A stretch of DNA of 64,000 bases, from the NCBI GenBank assembly GCA_946557105.1, contig CAMNSZ010000008.1:1-64000 (forward strand), written 5' to 3'. This DNA comes from an uncultured Lachnospiraceae bacterium (GTDB lineage: Bacteria; Bacillota; Clostridia; Lachnospirales; Lachnospiraceae). Below are positions 25,135-34,028 of the stretch, piece after piece. A program made the position numbers and the translations under genes. Positions within the stretch are counted from its first letter, which is position 1; each line of letters opens with the position of its first letter. Below the pieces are notes generated by a model, which saw only the letters and a list, made by a program, of their open reading frames with translations, was not told where the DNA came from and did not search any database.

Positions 25135-27174
25135 TTATTTGTTTAAATCCAGTTCAATATCTCCGGCAAAAACCTGATCCTCTTTACCGAGAGCTCCGGG
25201 AATGATGGTGAAGGTATTGGAAATACCGTCCTGAGCATCATTGAAAGGAAGCTTGGATACGGAAGACAGAGATGCTACTGCGCCGTGGGTATCACGTCCG
25301 TGCATAGGGTTGGCGCCGGGAGCAAAAGGCTGACCTTTCTTACGTCCATCGGGAGTATTACCGGTAGCCTTACCATAGGTTACGTTAGAGGTAATAGTTA
25401 AAATGGAGGTTGTAGGAACACCGTTTCTGTAGGTGTGATGTCTTCTGATTGCGGTCATGAACTTGTGAACAACTTCCTGAGCAATCTCGTCTACGCGATC
25501 GTCGTCATTACCGTATTTAGGGAATTCACCCGTTGTCTTAAAGTCAACGATAATGCCGTCCTCGTCACGTACAACTTCAACCTTGGCATATTTGATAGCG
25601 GATAAGGAGTCTGCTACGATGGAAAGACCTGCCACACCTGTTGCAAAGTAACGCTTAACGTCTCTGTCATGAAGAGCCATCTCTGCTCTCTCATAGCAGT
25701 ACTTGTCATGCATGTAGTGAATGATGTTCAGAGTATTTACATAAACATCTGCCTGCCACTCCAGCATATCGATGAACTTGCTCATTACGTCGTCATAATC
25801 AAGAACGTCTCCGGAAACAGGGCGGTACTTAGGTCCAACCTGCTTCTTGGTAACCTCGTCAACACCGCCGTTCAAAGCGTACAGCAGACATTTTGCAACG
25901 TTTGCACGAGCGCCGAAGAACTGCATTTCTTTACCGATTACCATGGAGGATACACAGCATGCGATACCGTAGTCATCGCCGTGGGTTACTCTCATAAGGT
26001 CATCATTCTCATACTGAATGGAAGAGGTCTGGATAGACATCTTTGCGCAATATTTCTTCCAGTTCTCAGGAAGTCTGGTAGACCAAAGCACCGTCAGGTT
26101 AGGCTCGGGAGAAGGTCCTAAATTGGTTAAGGTGTGAAGATAACGGAAGCTCATCTTTGTAACCATAGGACGACCGTCAACACCGACACCACCCAAGGAT
26201 TCGGTTACCCATACGGGGTCGCCTGCAAAAATCTGATTGTACTCAGGGGTACGGGCAAATTTAATACATCTTAACTTCATAATGAAGTGATCGACAAATT
26301 CCTGAATCTGCTGCTCGGTAAAGGTACCGTTTGCAAGATCTCTCTCTGCATATACGTCAAGGAAGGTAGAGGTACGTCCGAGGGACATAGCGGCGCCGTT
26401 CTGCTCCTTAACTGCACACAGATAGCCAAAGTATACGGCCTGAATAGCTTCCTGAACATTGGAAGCGGGCTTGGAAATATCACAGCCATAGGAAGCAGCC
26501 ATTTCCTTCATCATCTTAAGGGCTATCATCTGCTCGGAAATTTCCTCGCGAAGACGGATAACGTCATCGGTCATAACGCGGCCCGTAGAATCCTTCTGAG
26601 CCTGCTTATCCTCAATCAGTCTGTCGATACCGTACAGAGCAACACGTCTGTAGTCGCCGATGATACGTCCGCGTCCGTAAGCATCGGGAAGACCTGTGAT
26701 AATATGAGAAGAACGGCAAGCTCTCATCTCTGCGTTGTAAGCGTCAAAGCAGCCTGCGTTATGTGTCTTTCTGTGAGTGGAGAAGAACTCGCTGATCTCG
26801 GGGTCAACCTCATAGCCGTTGTCCGAACAAGCCTTCTCTGCCATACGGATACCGCCGTAAGGCTGTAAGGAGCGCTTAAAGGGCTTATCGGTCTGGAAGC
26901 CTACGATAGTCTCCTTGCTCTTGTCCAAGTAGCCGGGTCCGTGGGAGGTGATAGTAGAAACAACCTTGGTATCCATATCAAGGACGCCGCCTGCTTCTCT
27001 TTCCTTCTTCTGCAAATCAAGTACCTGTGCCCATAAATCCTTTGTGTTCTGTGTAGCTTCGGCTAAGAAAGCTTCATCGCCGTCGTAGGGATGATAGTTT
27101 CTCTGGATAAAGTCGCGGACATTGACTTCTTTGTCCCATTTACCGCCTACAAAATCTTTCCATTCTGGTCTCAT
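25135..27174 (-). CDS. pflB: Pyruvate formate-lyase body lacking the glycyl-radical end
   Basis: A 679-aa protein covering the PFL barrel: pyruvate + CoA to acetyl-CoA + formate. The active-site Cys pair is C406-C407 in [38 protein letters not shown] and the late [17 protein letters not shown] segment are all canonical. It stops after SKLPFND...[10 protein letters not shown], about 80 residues before a normal C-terminus, so the RVSGYA loop is missing and is supplied by a separate gene. GGAGG precedes the ATG, and a sigma-A promoter lies at 27248-27276. This is the main fermentative acetyl-CoA route of the cell. Confidence 0.92.
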   Translation of the reverse strand: MRPEWKDFVGGKWDKEVNVRDFIQRNYHPYDGDEAFLAEATQNTKDLWAQVLDLQKKEREAGGVLDMDTKVVSTITSHGPGYLDKSKETIVGFQTDKPFKRSLQPYGGIRMAEKACSDNGYEVDPEISEFFSTHRKTHNAGCFDAYNAEMRACRSSHIITGLPDAYGRGRIIGDYRRVALYGIDRLIEDKQAQKDSTGRVMTDDVIRLREEISEQMIALKMMKEMAASYGCDISKPASNVQEAIQAVYFGYLCAVKEQNGAAMSLGRTSTFLDVYAERDLANGTFTEQQIQEFVDHFIMKLRCIKFARTPEYNQIFAGDPVWVTESLGGVGVDGRPMVTKMSFRYLHTLTNLGPSPEPNLTVLWSTRLPENWKKYCAKMSIQTSSIQYENDDLMRVTHGDDYGIACCVSSMVIGKEMQFFGARANVAKCLLYALNGGVDEVTKKQVGPKYRPVSGDVLDYDDVMSKFIDMLEWQADVYVNTLNIIHYMHDKYCYERAEMALHDRDVKRYFATGVAGLSIVADSLSAIKYAKVEVVRDEDGIIVDFKTTGEFPKYGNDDDRVDEIAQEVVHKFMTAIRRHHTYRNGVPTTSILTITSNVTYGKATGNTPDGRKKGQPFAPGANPMHGRDTHGAVASLSSVSKLPFNDAQDGISNTFTIIPGALGKEDQVFAGDIELDLNK

Positions 27175-27247
27175 TTTGAAATAGCCTCCTATAAAATTTG
27201 AATTAGTATAAAATGAATTACTAAAGTTGCTCTAATCCTTAGTTCTC

Positions 27248-27276
27248 ATTATATTGAAAAGAGTCGGCACAGTCAA
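27248..27276 (-). promoter_or_regulatory. Promoter of the split PFL operon
   Basis: On the minus strand, TTGACT (27271-27276) and TATAAT (27248-27253) are 17 bases apart, with a leader of about 70 nt to the ATG. Confidence 0.8.
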
Positions 27277-27485
27277 GCAAAGTAGTGTACTTTTTTCTAT
27301 ACAAAGCGGGAGTTTAGTCACCATTCACACCGTGACCGGTAATAGATGCACTGAAGTGAAAAAAACGGTTTGACGCACAGCTGTTTTGAGCTTTGATGTA
27401 AAGGCTGCGCAAAAACATCTCTCGGTGGCGTGGGGGGAAAAGCACCAAATTGTTATAGGCAAATAAATACAAAAAAAGGAATGAC

Positions 27486-27514
27486 TTGTCAGATTGTGGG
27501 GAAAGTATTATACT
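27486..27514 (+). promoter_or_regulatory. Promoter of the secreted-protein gene at 27745
   Basis: TTGTCA (27486-27491) and TATACT (27509-27514) are 17 bases apart. Transcription from here gives a leader of about 220 nt that includes an AACAAAA/TTTTGTT hairpin (about 27543-27562) and the repeat at 27622. The 27277-27485 stretch between this and the PFL promoter shows no gene. Confidence 0.7.
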
Positions 27515-27621
27515 ATAAAAAGCATTAAAATAGGTAATTGCAAAACAAAATTTCAGTTTTGTTCCCTGCAGTTTCATTGGCGCGCAAGAATCATGCCTTT
27601 TCAAAGGGAGTATCCTGTAAC

Positions 27622-27716
27622 CAACTCCATTATACCATCAACCATTGAGGATACGTTTTATTTTATAACGAAAAGAATCCCGCATTTATGTGGGTTTTGG
27701 CGTTTCGCAAACGCTT
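27622..27716 (+). repeat. Duplicated hairpin leader, copy 1
   Basis: About 95 bases that recur at 29072-29158. The unit begins AACTCCATTATACCAT and ends with two adjacent hairpins. Hairpin one is CCCGCA-TTTA-TGTGGG (27679-27694), followed by TTTT. Hairpin two is GGCGTTT-CGC-AAACGCT (27699-27715). It ends about 28 nt before the start of the secreted-protein gene. Confidence 0.85.
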
Positions 27717-27744
27717 GTTAATAAACTATAAAAAGGAGATAATA

Positions 27745-28860
27745 ATGAAAAGAATTAAAAAGATTTTTTTAAGCTTACTGACAGTCCTTTTGGTCATAGC
27801 ATCCCCCAAAGTTGTTATGGCGGCAGAAATTATTGAAGACCCGTCTGTGACCATAACGTTTACAGCGCATGTTCCGGAAGGATTTAACCACGATATCATT
27901 CTTAAAATCACAAACCAGTCAACAGATATCATACAGACATTAGGGCTTGCGGAAAGTGTAGAATACACCAGATCAATAATGGTTCTGCGTGACAGCGTTT
28001 ATATTATAGAACCTATTATAGAAAACGGCGATTACATAACTGATATGGAAGAAAGCTATACTTTTGCCAGCGAGCAGACGGTTGAATTTAATGTATTGGG
28101 AAACACAGAAGAACAGCAGGATACAAAAAGCCCTGAAGATGGTACATCCGAAATTCCCTATCATGAAGAAAATGATATAGACATAGACGAGCTGACAGGT
28201 CTGGAAAGTGCGGATAGTGTGTTTGAAAGGTTTACCGGCGTGTGCTCTGTTATGGAAGACAATCCTGATTATGAGGATTATATCGATATATATTCTGCGC
28301 AGTTAATCAAGCAGGAATATCTTAAGGATAAGGATACAAATACGGAAGAAGCGTGGGAAGCCATGACACCGACGGAAAGATATATCCTGCACATATCCTA
28401 TACACTCCCTAAATTATATCTGTTTAAAGGAGCGGATAGCGAAAAAGATTTTCTTGAAAATGTAGAGAGTAAGCTAAAAGGGCTGGAGGATATTGAGGGC
28501 GGTGACGTAATCCGTGATGAAGTTTTAGCTCTATGGAGCTGGCATTACAAATATTACTTACATACCGGCATGTTCTATGATTTTTATACGGATTATCAAG
28601 GGGAATATGCAGGTACTCCACTTGACGAATCAAAGGGAGAGATGGAAGAAATCAAGGAAATCATATCTGATAGCGGAATGGAAGACGAAATTCGGGAAAT
28701 AATAGAGGAGGAATACCCTCCCCGCGAGGAAAAAGAGAATGGGGTTATTGTCTGGATAAAAAACAATATCATTACTCTCAGTATTCTGGTGATCGTCGGC
28801 ATTGCTCTTATCGCAGCTGTCGTTCTGGTAAGACATAAAAAGAAGAGGGATACAGAATAA
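27745..28860 (+). CDS. Secreted, C-terminally membrane-anchored protein
   Basis: A 371-aa protein of unknown family. The signal peptide occupies about 1-27 (KKIFLSLLTVLLVIAS, cleavage near MAA). A beta-rich N-domain follows (about 28-115, PSVTITFTAHVPEGFNHDI), then an acidic linker (about 115-145), a mainly helical domain (about 150-290) and an acidic stretch. A C-terminal helix (WIKNNIITLSILVIVGIALI) ends in a basic stop (RHKKKR). So it is extracellular with one anchor. Start ATG 27745 follows AAGGAG; the longer frame from 27688 reads into the hairpin leader and is rejected. It is flanked on both sides by the duplicated leader. Confidence 0.75.
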   Translation: MKRIKKIFLSLLTVLLVIASPKVVMAAEIIEDPSVTITFTAHVPEGFNHDIILKITNQSTDIIQTLGLAESVEYTRSIMVLRDSVYIIEPIIENGDYITDMEESYTFASEQTVEFNVLGNTEEQQDTKSPEDGTSEIPYHEENDIDIDELTGLESADSVFERFTGVCSVMEDNPDYEDYIDIYSAQLIKQEYLKDKDTNTEEAWEAMTPTERYILHISYTLPKLYLFKGADSEKDFLENVESKLKGLEDIEGGDVIRDEVLALWSWHYKYYLHTGMFYDFYTDYQGEYAGTPLDESKGEMEEIKEIISDSGMEDEIREIIEEEYPPREEKENGVIVWIKNNIITLSILVIVGIALIAAVVLVRHKKKRDTE

Positions 28861-29071
28861 CAAACGTTAATTGCCAAGTACAGCCGTTCAAAAGATATAA
28901 TGAATGAGCGGGGAAGTGGGAACGGAGAAAATTAGCTGTAATAACAGAGCCTTAAGCATCGGGTAAATTATCATTATCAAATTTATTTTGGCAATCTGCC
29001 AAAGAAAGCTGTATATGCCCTATTATGGAAGTGCATTTCCTTATTTGGCGGATTGTTTGATAGTTTCTTGA
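28861..29071. other. Intergenic stretch before the second hairpin leader
   Basis: No gene is seen between the secreted-protein gene and the repeat at 29072. TTGACA at 29069-29074 and TTGATA at 29057-29062 are possible -35 boxes, the latter 18 bases from TATACC, but no promoter is clear. Confidence 0.5.
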
Positions 29072-29158
29072 CAACTCTATTATACCATGGAGGAGATGTT
29101 CTATTTTATGACAAAAGGAATCTCGCATTTATGCGGGTTCTGGCGTTTCACAAACGCC
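29072..29158 (+). repeat. Duplicated hairpin leader, copy 2
   Basis: The second copy of the unit at 27622. It starts AACTCTATTATACCAT, contains hairpin CTCGCA-TTTA-TGCGGG (about 29122-29137) and hairpin GGCGTTT-CAC-AAACGCC (about 29142-29158). Differences from copy 1 mostly keep the pairing (C-G against G-U). It is followed by TATAAAAA and the start of the DUF1858 gene. Confidence 0.85.
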
Positions 29159-29195
29159 TATATAAAAAGCATTAAAATTCAGAAAGGAGAATATT

Positions 29196-29399
29196 ATGAG
29201 CGAAATTACAAGAGACATGACAATTGGTGAAATTTTACGCGCCAATCCTGATGTGGCGCCTATTCTGTTAGAAGCCGGAATGCATTGTCTGGGGTGTCCT
29301 TCGGCGCAGGGGGAATCTCTGGAGGAGGCTGCAATGGTGCACGGCATTGATATTGACGAGCTTATGTCAACCATTGAGGCGGCTGTCGACACTAAATAA
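29196..29399 (+). CDS. DUF1858 domain protein
   Basis: A 67-aa protein consisting of one DUF1858 domain: [34 protein letters not shown] read as a helix pair with the conserved HCLGC motif near residue 30. The domain is also the N-terminal part of ScdA/Ric-type iron-sulfur repair proteins and of hybrid-cluster-associated proteins, where the cysteines are thought to be redox- or metal-active. Small stand-alone forms are common in anaerobes. AAAGGAG is upstream. It is preceded by the hairpin leader and followed by a strong terminator. Confidence 0.88.
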   Translation: MSEITRDMTIGEILRANPDVAPILLEAGMHCLGCPSAQGESLEEAAMVHGIDIDELMSTIEAAVDTK

Positions 29400-29411
29400 A
29401 AGAAAAATTAT

Positions 29412-29455
29412 AAAAGGCGGTGATACCATAGTAATGGATGGTGTCACCGCCTTTA
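29412..29455. terminator. Bidirectional terminator between DUF1858 and mecA
   Basis: AAAGGCGGTGATACCAT and ATGGTGTCACCGCCTTT form a long, nearly perfect stem serving two convergent genes. Confidence 0.9.
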
Positions 29456-29490
29456 GTGAAGCAGCCCTTGTGAAGATATATCAAAGCAGC

Positions 29491-30213
29491 TTAAATGTTA
29501 CCCAGAATTGAAATCGCATTGTCCGTCAGCAAGGCTTCATAATGCTCCTCCAAATAGGTACGGCTTATGGGAACGGCGCGTTGTAAAGCGCCATACTCAG
29601 AAAGAATATTGCTCACTCTGTCAAAGGCTTCGGGGGTTTCCTCACCTTGAGTGAGTACCATAAGGTATCGGGAGGAACGCTCATCCTTATAGAGAGTGCT
29701 TATACCGCTATAGTGAGGGGCGATCAGAGCGGAAGCGTCCATTGCCTGCCTTAGAGTACCAAACAGGAAAATGCGGGTGTGGCCGGCAGGGGATATCTCG
29801 GTACCGGAAGGCTTTTCCACGGAAACATCCTCGGATACCTGATCCCTTTGAAGCTTGCGGAAAAGGTCTAAAACCTCATCGGAAGACTGGGACGTTACCT
29901 CCTCGTCTTCGTCCTCGTCACCGGCGGAAGGGGCAAATCTCGAAAAACGGGTGTCCAGCTCTTCGGGATCCTCCACCTTGGTAATTATAAGAACTATACA
30001 TTCCGCATTCAAGGGAATGGCTTCTATCATGAGAGGAATATCCTCTGCCTCAAATCCAAACTCAAAATTTGCCTGCTGCATCATATCGCGGAACAAATTC
30101 TTAGCCTTTTCCGTGCCGTAGGCTAGCTCGCTTAATTTTAATTCGCGGCTGGCAAGGTCTTCTCTGGTCAAGGTACAGCGAATTTGGTTTTCGTTTACTT
30201 TTTCGATTTTCAA
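29491..30213 (-). CDS. mecA: MecA-type ClpC adaptor protein
   Basis: A 240-aa adaptor that delivers substrates to ClpCP. The N-terminal domain (KIEKVNENQIRCTLTREDL, then FGFEAEDIPLMIEAIPL) is followed by an acidic linker (GDEDEDEE near 105) and the C-terminal ClpC-binding domain (TRIFLFGTLRQAMDASAL). I take TTG 30213 as the start. It restores the family N-terminus M-KIEKxNENQIRCTLT, and GGAAGGG lies 8 nt upstream. The ATG at 30237 adds eight unlike residues and sits in front of that site. It is monocistronic, and its AT-rich upstream region has TTGACT-like and TATAAT-like boxes. Confidence 0.92.
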   Translation of the reverse strand: MKIEKVNENQIRCTLTREDLASRELKLSELAYGTEKAKNLFRDMMQQANFEFGFEAEDIPLMIEAIPLNAECIVLIITKVEDPEELDTRFSRFAPSAGDEDEDEEVTSQSSDEVLDLFRKLQRDQVSEDVSVEKPSGTEISPAGHTRIFLFGTLRQAMDASALIAPHYSGISTLYKDERSSRYLMVLTQGEETPEAFDRVSNILSEYGALQRAVPISRTYLEEHYEALLTDNAISILGNI

Positions 30214-30356
30214 TACGACAACCCTTCCTTTCTGCATCGGGAGGATGCTGAAATCAAAATTGTTACTTTGAATAAAAGTATATTATACTTTCATCACTTT
30301 TAAGTCAATAGGAGTAAATATAGTTTAAAAATTTTTAATAAATTTGAGAATTTCTC

Positions 30357-30385
30357 TTGCCAAAATTCGGTATATCAGTTATACT
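30357..30385 (+). promoter_or_regulatory. Promoter of the candidate structured RNA
   Basis: TTGCCA (30357-30362) and TATACT (30380-30385) are 17 bases apart. The expected start site, about 6-7 nt later, falls on the 5' arm of the closing stem of the RNA. Confidence 0.75.
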
Positions 30386-30390
30386 TTAAC

Positions 30391-30692
30391 AAGTGAATGC
30401 CTTCGGTACTCATGTACGGAAAGGGGGCAGGCAGTCTTGATTTTCAGTTGATTTCAGGAACAATTCGTTCCGGCTCATCCTTGATGCTTCTATATTGTAT
30501 ATACATTATAACATATTATATGGCATAAATATAGTTGCTGACATAATTAATTTTTTTTCAGGATGTCTTACAAGCATATGCGTGCTTGATCATAGTAATT
30601 CAACTAATACTTTTCACCTTTATAATTCATTTTAAACTATATTTTTTTAACAAATTTTGTTAATTATAATGTACTGCCGAAGGTGTTTGCTT
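30391..30692 (+). ncRNA. Candidate ~302-nt structured RNA
   Basis: The ends of this gene-free stretch are complementary. Bases 30391-30406 (AAGTGAATGCCTTCGG) pair with 30677-30692 (CCGAAGGTGTTTGCTT) over 16 consecutive positions: 12 Watson-Crick and 4 G-U. The pairing continues as TAC/GTA after a 3-base bulge. Inside, GTAC-TCAT-GTAC and GGAAC-AATTC-GTTCC hairpins are visible. A sigma-A promoter is correctly placed for a 5' end at the stem. Size and closing stem recall large bacterial RNAs; I considered tmRNA, RNase P and 6S and found none of their diagnostic sequences. It could be a raiA-like or new class, or a long leader of the next gene. Confidence 0.55.
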
Positions 30693-30767
30693 AAATAAGC
30701 CGTCCAATCGTCAATAATATATCACATATCCTTTTGGGGAACGGTTTAAGAAGGAAGGGAGGTATCT

Positions 30768-30977
30768 TTGCAAAATAGCAATGCAGAGCAAATGCTAGCC
30801 CTTTTTGAACAAATGCAGAAAACGGGAACGGAATTTTTTGTGGACGGAGAGCTTATGCTTCCGAGAGAAGCCGTGGCAAGGGCAGTGAAGGAGGATAGTC
30901 CTTATATGGCTGACTTTGTCATCGGGGAAGGAGGGAGGGTAGAGCAAATACGTTTCGACAAAATTAATCTGCTTTAA
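30768..30977 (+). CDS. 69-aa conserved-looking hypothetical protein
   Basis: A 69-aa acidic protein starting at TTG 30768, behind a strong GGGAGG with correct spacing. Features are LALFEQMQKTGTEFFVDGEL, a Pro-Arg turn (LPREAVARAV) and a C-terminus of VEQIRFDKINLL. No membrane segment, signal or motif is recognised. An ATG at 30780 could serve instead. It could be translated from the transcript that begins at the candidate RNA promoter, or from its own promoter. Confidence 0.6.
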   Translation: MQNSNAEQMLALFEQMQKTGTEFFVDGELMLPREAVARAVKEDSPYMADFVIGEGGRVEQIRFDKINLL

Positions 30978-31069
30978 TTCCACAGTATAATACCATGGAT
31001 TGCCTCTCATGCTGACAGAAAGTGGAATTTTGTCAAAATTGGTAATGACGTTGTCGGGTTAGTATGTTA

Positions 31070-31112
31070 GAATGTAACTGTCCGGTTCTATTTTTGCCGG
31101 ACGGTTGCATTC
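31070..31112 (+). terminator. Long hairpin, possible terminator or attenuator
   Basis: GAATGTAACTGTCCGG (31070-31085) pairs along its length with CCGGACGGTTGCATTC (31097-31112). There is no T run after it, so simple intrinsic termination is doubtful. It lies between the 69-aa gene and the GH18 gene. Confidence 0.5.
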
Positions 31113-31193
31113 ATTTCATAGAGTAAGCGGACAGTCGCCGGCATTGTTTAAAAAGCGAATGTTCCGGCAATGCTATAAGAAAGGTATAAAAGT

Positions 31194-32894
31194 ATGAAGA
31201 AAAAATTTTTCCCGGTTTTGATTGCGTTGATTCTAATTATTTTAATTGCCGGTATTGCTGTAGGGAGCTTTCTTGTGGAAAAATACTCCTATAGCAAGGA
31301 GAGGGCTGATTTAAATGAATATTTTCAGGTGTCGGGCGACCGGATGGCAATCATTTTACAGGATGATATGCTGGAGGAGAAGGCTGTTTTAAAAAACGGT
31401 ATCTGCTATTTTGATCTGGCTACAATACATCAGTACCTCAATGAGATCTTCTATGTGGACAGAGCGGAAAACCTGCTTTTGTATACAACTGCGACGGAAA
31501 TCATTCAATCAGACTTAGGAGGCTCAACATATAACGACGCTTCAGGAAATCAGGATGCGGGATATGTGATTGGTTTTGTGGAGAACGATACGGTATATAT
31601 TGCCGCCGAATTTGTGAAAAGGTATACTAATTTTTCTTATGATATATATGATATGCATATTCAGATTTATAACGAGTGGGGAACAAGACAGGTTGCGGAG
31701 ATTAAGAAAAATACCCAGATACGTCTGAAGGGAGGCATAAAGAGTCCGATTTTATCCGAAGTAAAAGCGGGGGATACGGTTGAGCTTTTGGAACGGATGG
31801 AAACATGGAGCAGAGTAAAGAGTCAGGATTCGATTATCGGTTATATTGAAAACAAATTTCTGATTAATGAGAACACTGTCTCCGAGACGCCGGTAACGGA
31901 TTATACAGCGCCGGATTATACAAGCATTGCCATGGACGGGAAGGTTTCCTTGGGCTGGCATTCCATAGGAGGAACAGGCGGTAACGCTACATTGGACAGT
32001 ATGATTGCGGGTACAAAGGGGATGAATGTAATTGCGCCTACATGGTTTAGCATGAATGATAACGAGGGAGGCTTTAGAAGCTTTGCCTCTTCTGATTATG
32101 TTGCCAGAGCGCACTCTCTGGGTTTGAAGGTGTGGGGAGTTTTGGATAATTTTAATTATAAGAACGAAACGGGAACGGATGTGGACAGCTTTGCGGTACT
32201 CTCTTCCACCACCAGAAGACAGAGGCTGGCGCAAGGTATCGCCGATGCGGCTGTGAGTTTGGGATTAGACGGTATCAACATTGATTTTGAACAGCTGGGG
32301 GCGGACTGCGGAGAACATTTTGTTCAGTTTTTAAGAGAGCTTTCTATTTTGTGCCGAAGTAATAATCTGGTACTCTCGATTGACAATTATGTTCCCTTTA
32401 ATTTTAATGAATACTATCGTCTTGACATTCAGGGGCAGATTGCGGATTATGTGATTATAATGGGGTACGACGAGCATTGGCATGGCAGTGGTAATCCGGG
32501 CAGCGTGGCAAGTATTAATTATGTTTCCAACGGCATTTCCAAGACGGTGGAAAAAGTACCGGCAAAAAAGGTTATCAATGCATTACCCTTTTATACAATT
32601 GTGTGGACGACGGAGGGAACCACCGTTACGGACGAATACCTGACAATCGCCAGAACACCTGAGTTTTTGAGTAGTCTGGGTATGCAGCCCGTGTGGGATG
32701 AAGAGACCTGCCAGAATTATTTGGAGTGGACGGAAGGGAATAAGTTGCGTAACGTTTGGCTTGAGGATGCGGAATCCATTCGTGTGAAGCTGAACGTAAT
32801 GAACACTAACAATATCGGAGGCGTGGCAGTGTGGAGGCTGGGCTACGGTAATCAGGCGGTATGGGAGCTTATAAATGCGTATGTTAATTCATAG
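31194..32894 (+). CDS. Membrane-anchored GH18 wall hydrolase with SH3 domain
   Basis: A 566-aa protein. A signal/anchor helix (about 5-28) is followed by a copper-amine-oxidase-like or stalk region (about 40-165), a bacterial SH3 domain (about 168-225, TQIRLKGGIKSPILSEV) and a GH18 barrel (about 250-560). The catalytic line reads DGINIDFE near residue 360, with Asp and Glu in the catalytic places and Asn at the first inner position, as in many YaaH/SleL-like enzymes. MGYDEHW and GVAVWRLGYG are conserved. It probably cleaves peptidoglycan N-acetylglucosamine linkages, perhaps in spore or wall turnover. A terminator follows directly. Confidence 0.88.
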   Translation: MKKKFFPVLIALILIILIAGIAVGSFLVEKYSYSKERADLNEYFQVSGDRMAIILQDDMLEEKAVLKNGICYFDLATIHQYLNEIFYVDRAENLLLYTTATEIIQSDLGGSTYNDASGNQDAGYVIGFVENDTVYIAAEFVKRYTNFSYDIYDMHIQIYNEWGTRQVAEIKKNTQIRLKGGIKSPILSEVKAGDTVELLERMETWSRVKSQDSIIGYIENKFLINENTVSETPVTDYTAPDYTSIAMDGKVSLGWHSIGGTGGNATLDSMIAGTKGMNVIAPTWFSMNDNEGGFRSFASSDYVARAHSLGLKVWGVLDNFNYKNETGTDVDSFAVLSSTTRRQRLAQGIADAAVSLGLDGINIDFEQLGADCGEHFVQFLRELSILCRSNNLVLSIDNYVPFNFNEYYRLDIQGQIADYVIIMGYDEHWHGSGNPGSVASINYVSNGISKTVEKVPAKKVINALPFYTIVWTTEGTTVTDEYLTIARTPEFLSSLGMQPVWDEETCQNYLEWTEGNKLRNVWLEDAESIRVKLNVMNTNNIGGVAVWRLGYGNQAVWELINAYVNS

Positions 32895-32903
32895 AGGGAA
32901 ATA

Positions 32904-32935
32904 AAGGGGCGCTTAACATAAGGAAGCGCCCCTTC
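32904..32935 (+). terminator. Terminator after the GH18 gene
   Basis: AAGGGGCGCTT (32904-32914) pairs perfectly with AAGCGCCCCTT (32924-32934). Confidence 0.9.
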
Positions 32936-33359
32936 GGCGTTTTAAAGAATTTGTGATGGTTGTTGGATATGATGAATTAACAAAACAGCTAAAGGCAGAA
33001 AACGCCTGACGGGGGAAGGACATTTCACCAGAATTATTAGATATATAAATCTATGTCTTGCCCCTAAGCACTGAATTCGGCTATCCAAATTCGCTTGTTA
33101 GGGGCATTTGCCCCTAAACCCCCTTCTGACGGCCGGCACACGAATTGTCCGCAGCTGTTCGATTGATGCAACTTATCTATTTGACTATAATATAACGACG
33201 CAAACATTTGCAAAGCACCACACATTAAGGGCGTTAATCATCTAAGCTGCGTATGTTTTCTTCCAAAAGACACAAAAGGCTGCGGATTCGCGAAGAAAAA
33301 GCGAAGCCTAATTAAAAACTAATAAACACTTGCTATAATGTCAGTATGGAGGTCTGCAT
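32936..33359. other. Intergenic junction with mobile-element-like debris
   Basis: A short open fragment (about 32940-33010, MVVGYDELTKQLKAENA then stop) reads like the C-terminus of a lost gene. At about 33058-33123, TGCCCCTAA occurs twice around its complement TTAGGGGCA, giving a GGGGCATTTGCCCC hairpin next to a C run, a look common near oriT or relaxase genes of mobile elements. The promoter of the two-component system lies at the end, with TATAAT at 33334-33339. I take this as the left edge of an acquired island; this is inference. Confidence 0.45.
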
Positions 33360-34028
33360 ATGGATAAAAAAATATTGATAATTGAGGATGAAGCGGCAAT
33401 ACAGAAAATACTCTCTGAGCCGCTGGCCTTTGCAGGATATAAGGTTACTACTGCTTCGGATGGATTGGAAGGTATCAACGCTTTTCACGAACAAAATTTT
33501 GACCTTATTCTATTGGATATCATGCTGCCAAAGATTGACGGATATACTGTATGTGAAATGATACGGCAGGAGTCGCAAATCCCAATTATTCTTTTAACTG
33601 CCCTTGATACTGAGGATGCCCAAATAAAGGGATTTGATAAACTGGCTGATGATTACATCACAAAACCGTTTTCCATAAAGCTCGTATTAAAGCGTGTGGA
33701 AGCTCTTTTGCGACGGACATCGTCAGGTACAGTGTCAGACAGTATCCGTTACAAGGAAATTACTTTGAGCGAAACAGAACGCAAGGTTACTGTTTCTGGA
33801 AACGAGGTAGCGCTTACCCATTTGGAATTTGAGATATTATTGTTGTTCCTTAAAAATAAGGGGCGTGTTTTCACAAGAGATGACTTACTTAATCTCGTTT
33901 GGGGATATGACTTTGTAGGAGATGAAAAGGGCATAAATTTCCATATTATGAATTTACGCAGGAAACTGGGTGTCGATTATATTGAAACGGTCAGAGGGTG
34001 GGGATATAGAATTGCGAAAGAAAATTAA
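33360..34028 (+). CDS. OmpR-family response regulator
   Basis: A 222-aa regulator. The receiver domain (about 3-115) has the acidic pair in IEDEAAI, phospho-Asp in LILLDIMLP near residue 52, Thr in LLTA near 80 and Lys in DDYITKPFS near 101. The winged-helix effector (about 128-220) has LTHLEFEILLLFLKNKGRVF and VRGWGYRI. GGAGG precedes the ATG. It overlaps the sensor kinase gene by 17 nt. The next genes encode an ABC system, so the pair probably controls transporter expression, in the manner of peptide-antibiotic resistance modules. Confidence 0.93.
   Translation: MDKKILIIEDEAAIQKILSEPLAFAGYKVTTASDGLEGINAFHEQNFDLILLDIMLPKIDGYTVCEMIRQESQIPIILLTALDTEDAQIKGFDKLADDYITKPFSIKLVLKRVEALLRRTSSGTVSDSIRYKEITLSETERKVTVSGNEVALTHLEFEILLLFLKNKGRVFTRDDLLNLVWGYDFVGDEKGINFHIMNLRRKLGVDYIETVRGWGYRIAKEN

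Noticed and set aside
30391-30692. tmRNA, RNase P or 6S RNA identity for the structured RNA
   Set aside because: No tRNA-like ends, no RNase P conserved core, and the size and internal layout do not fit 6S.
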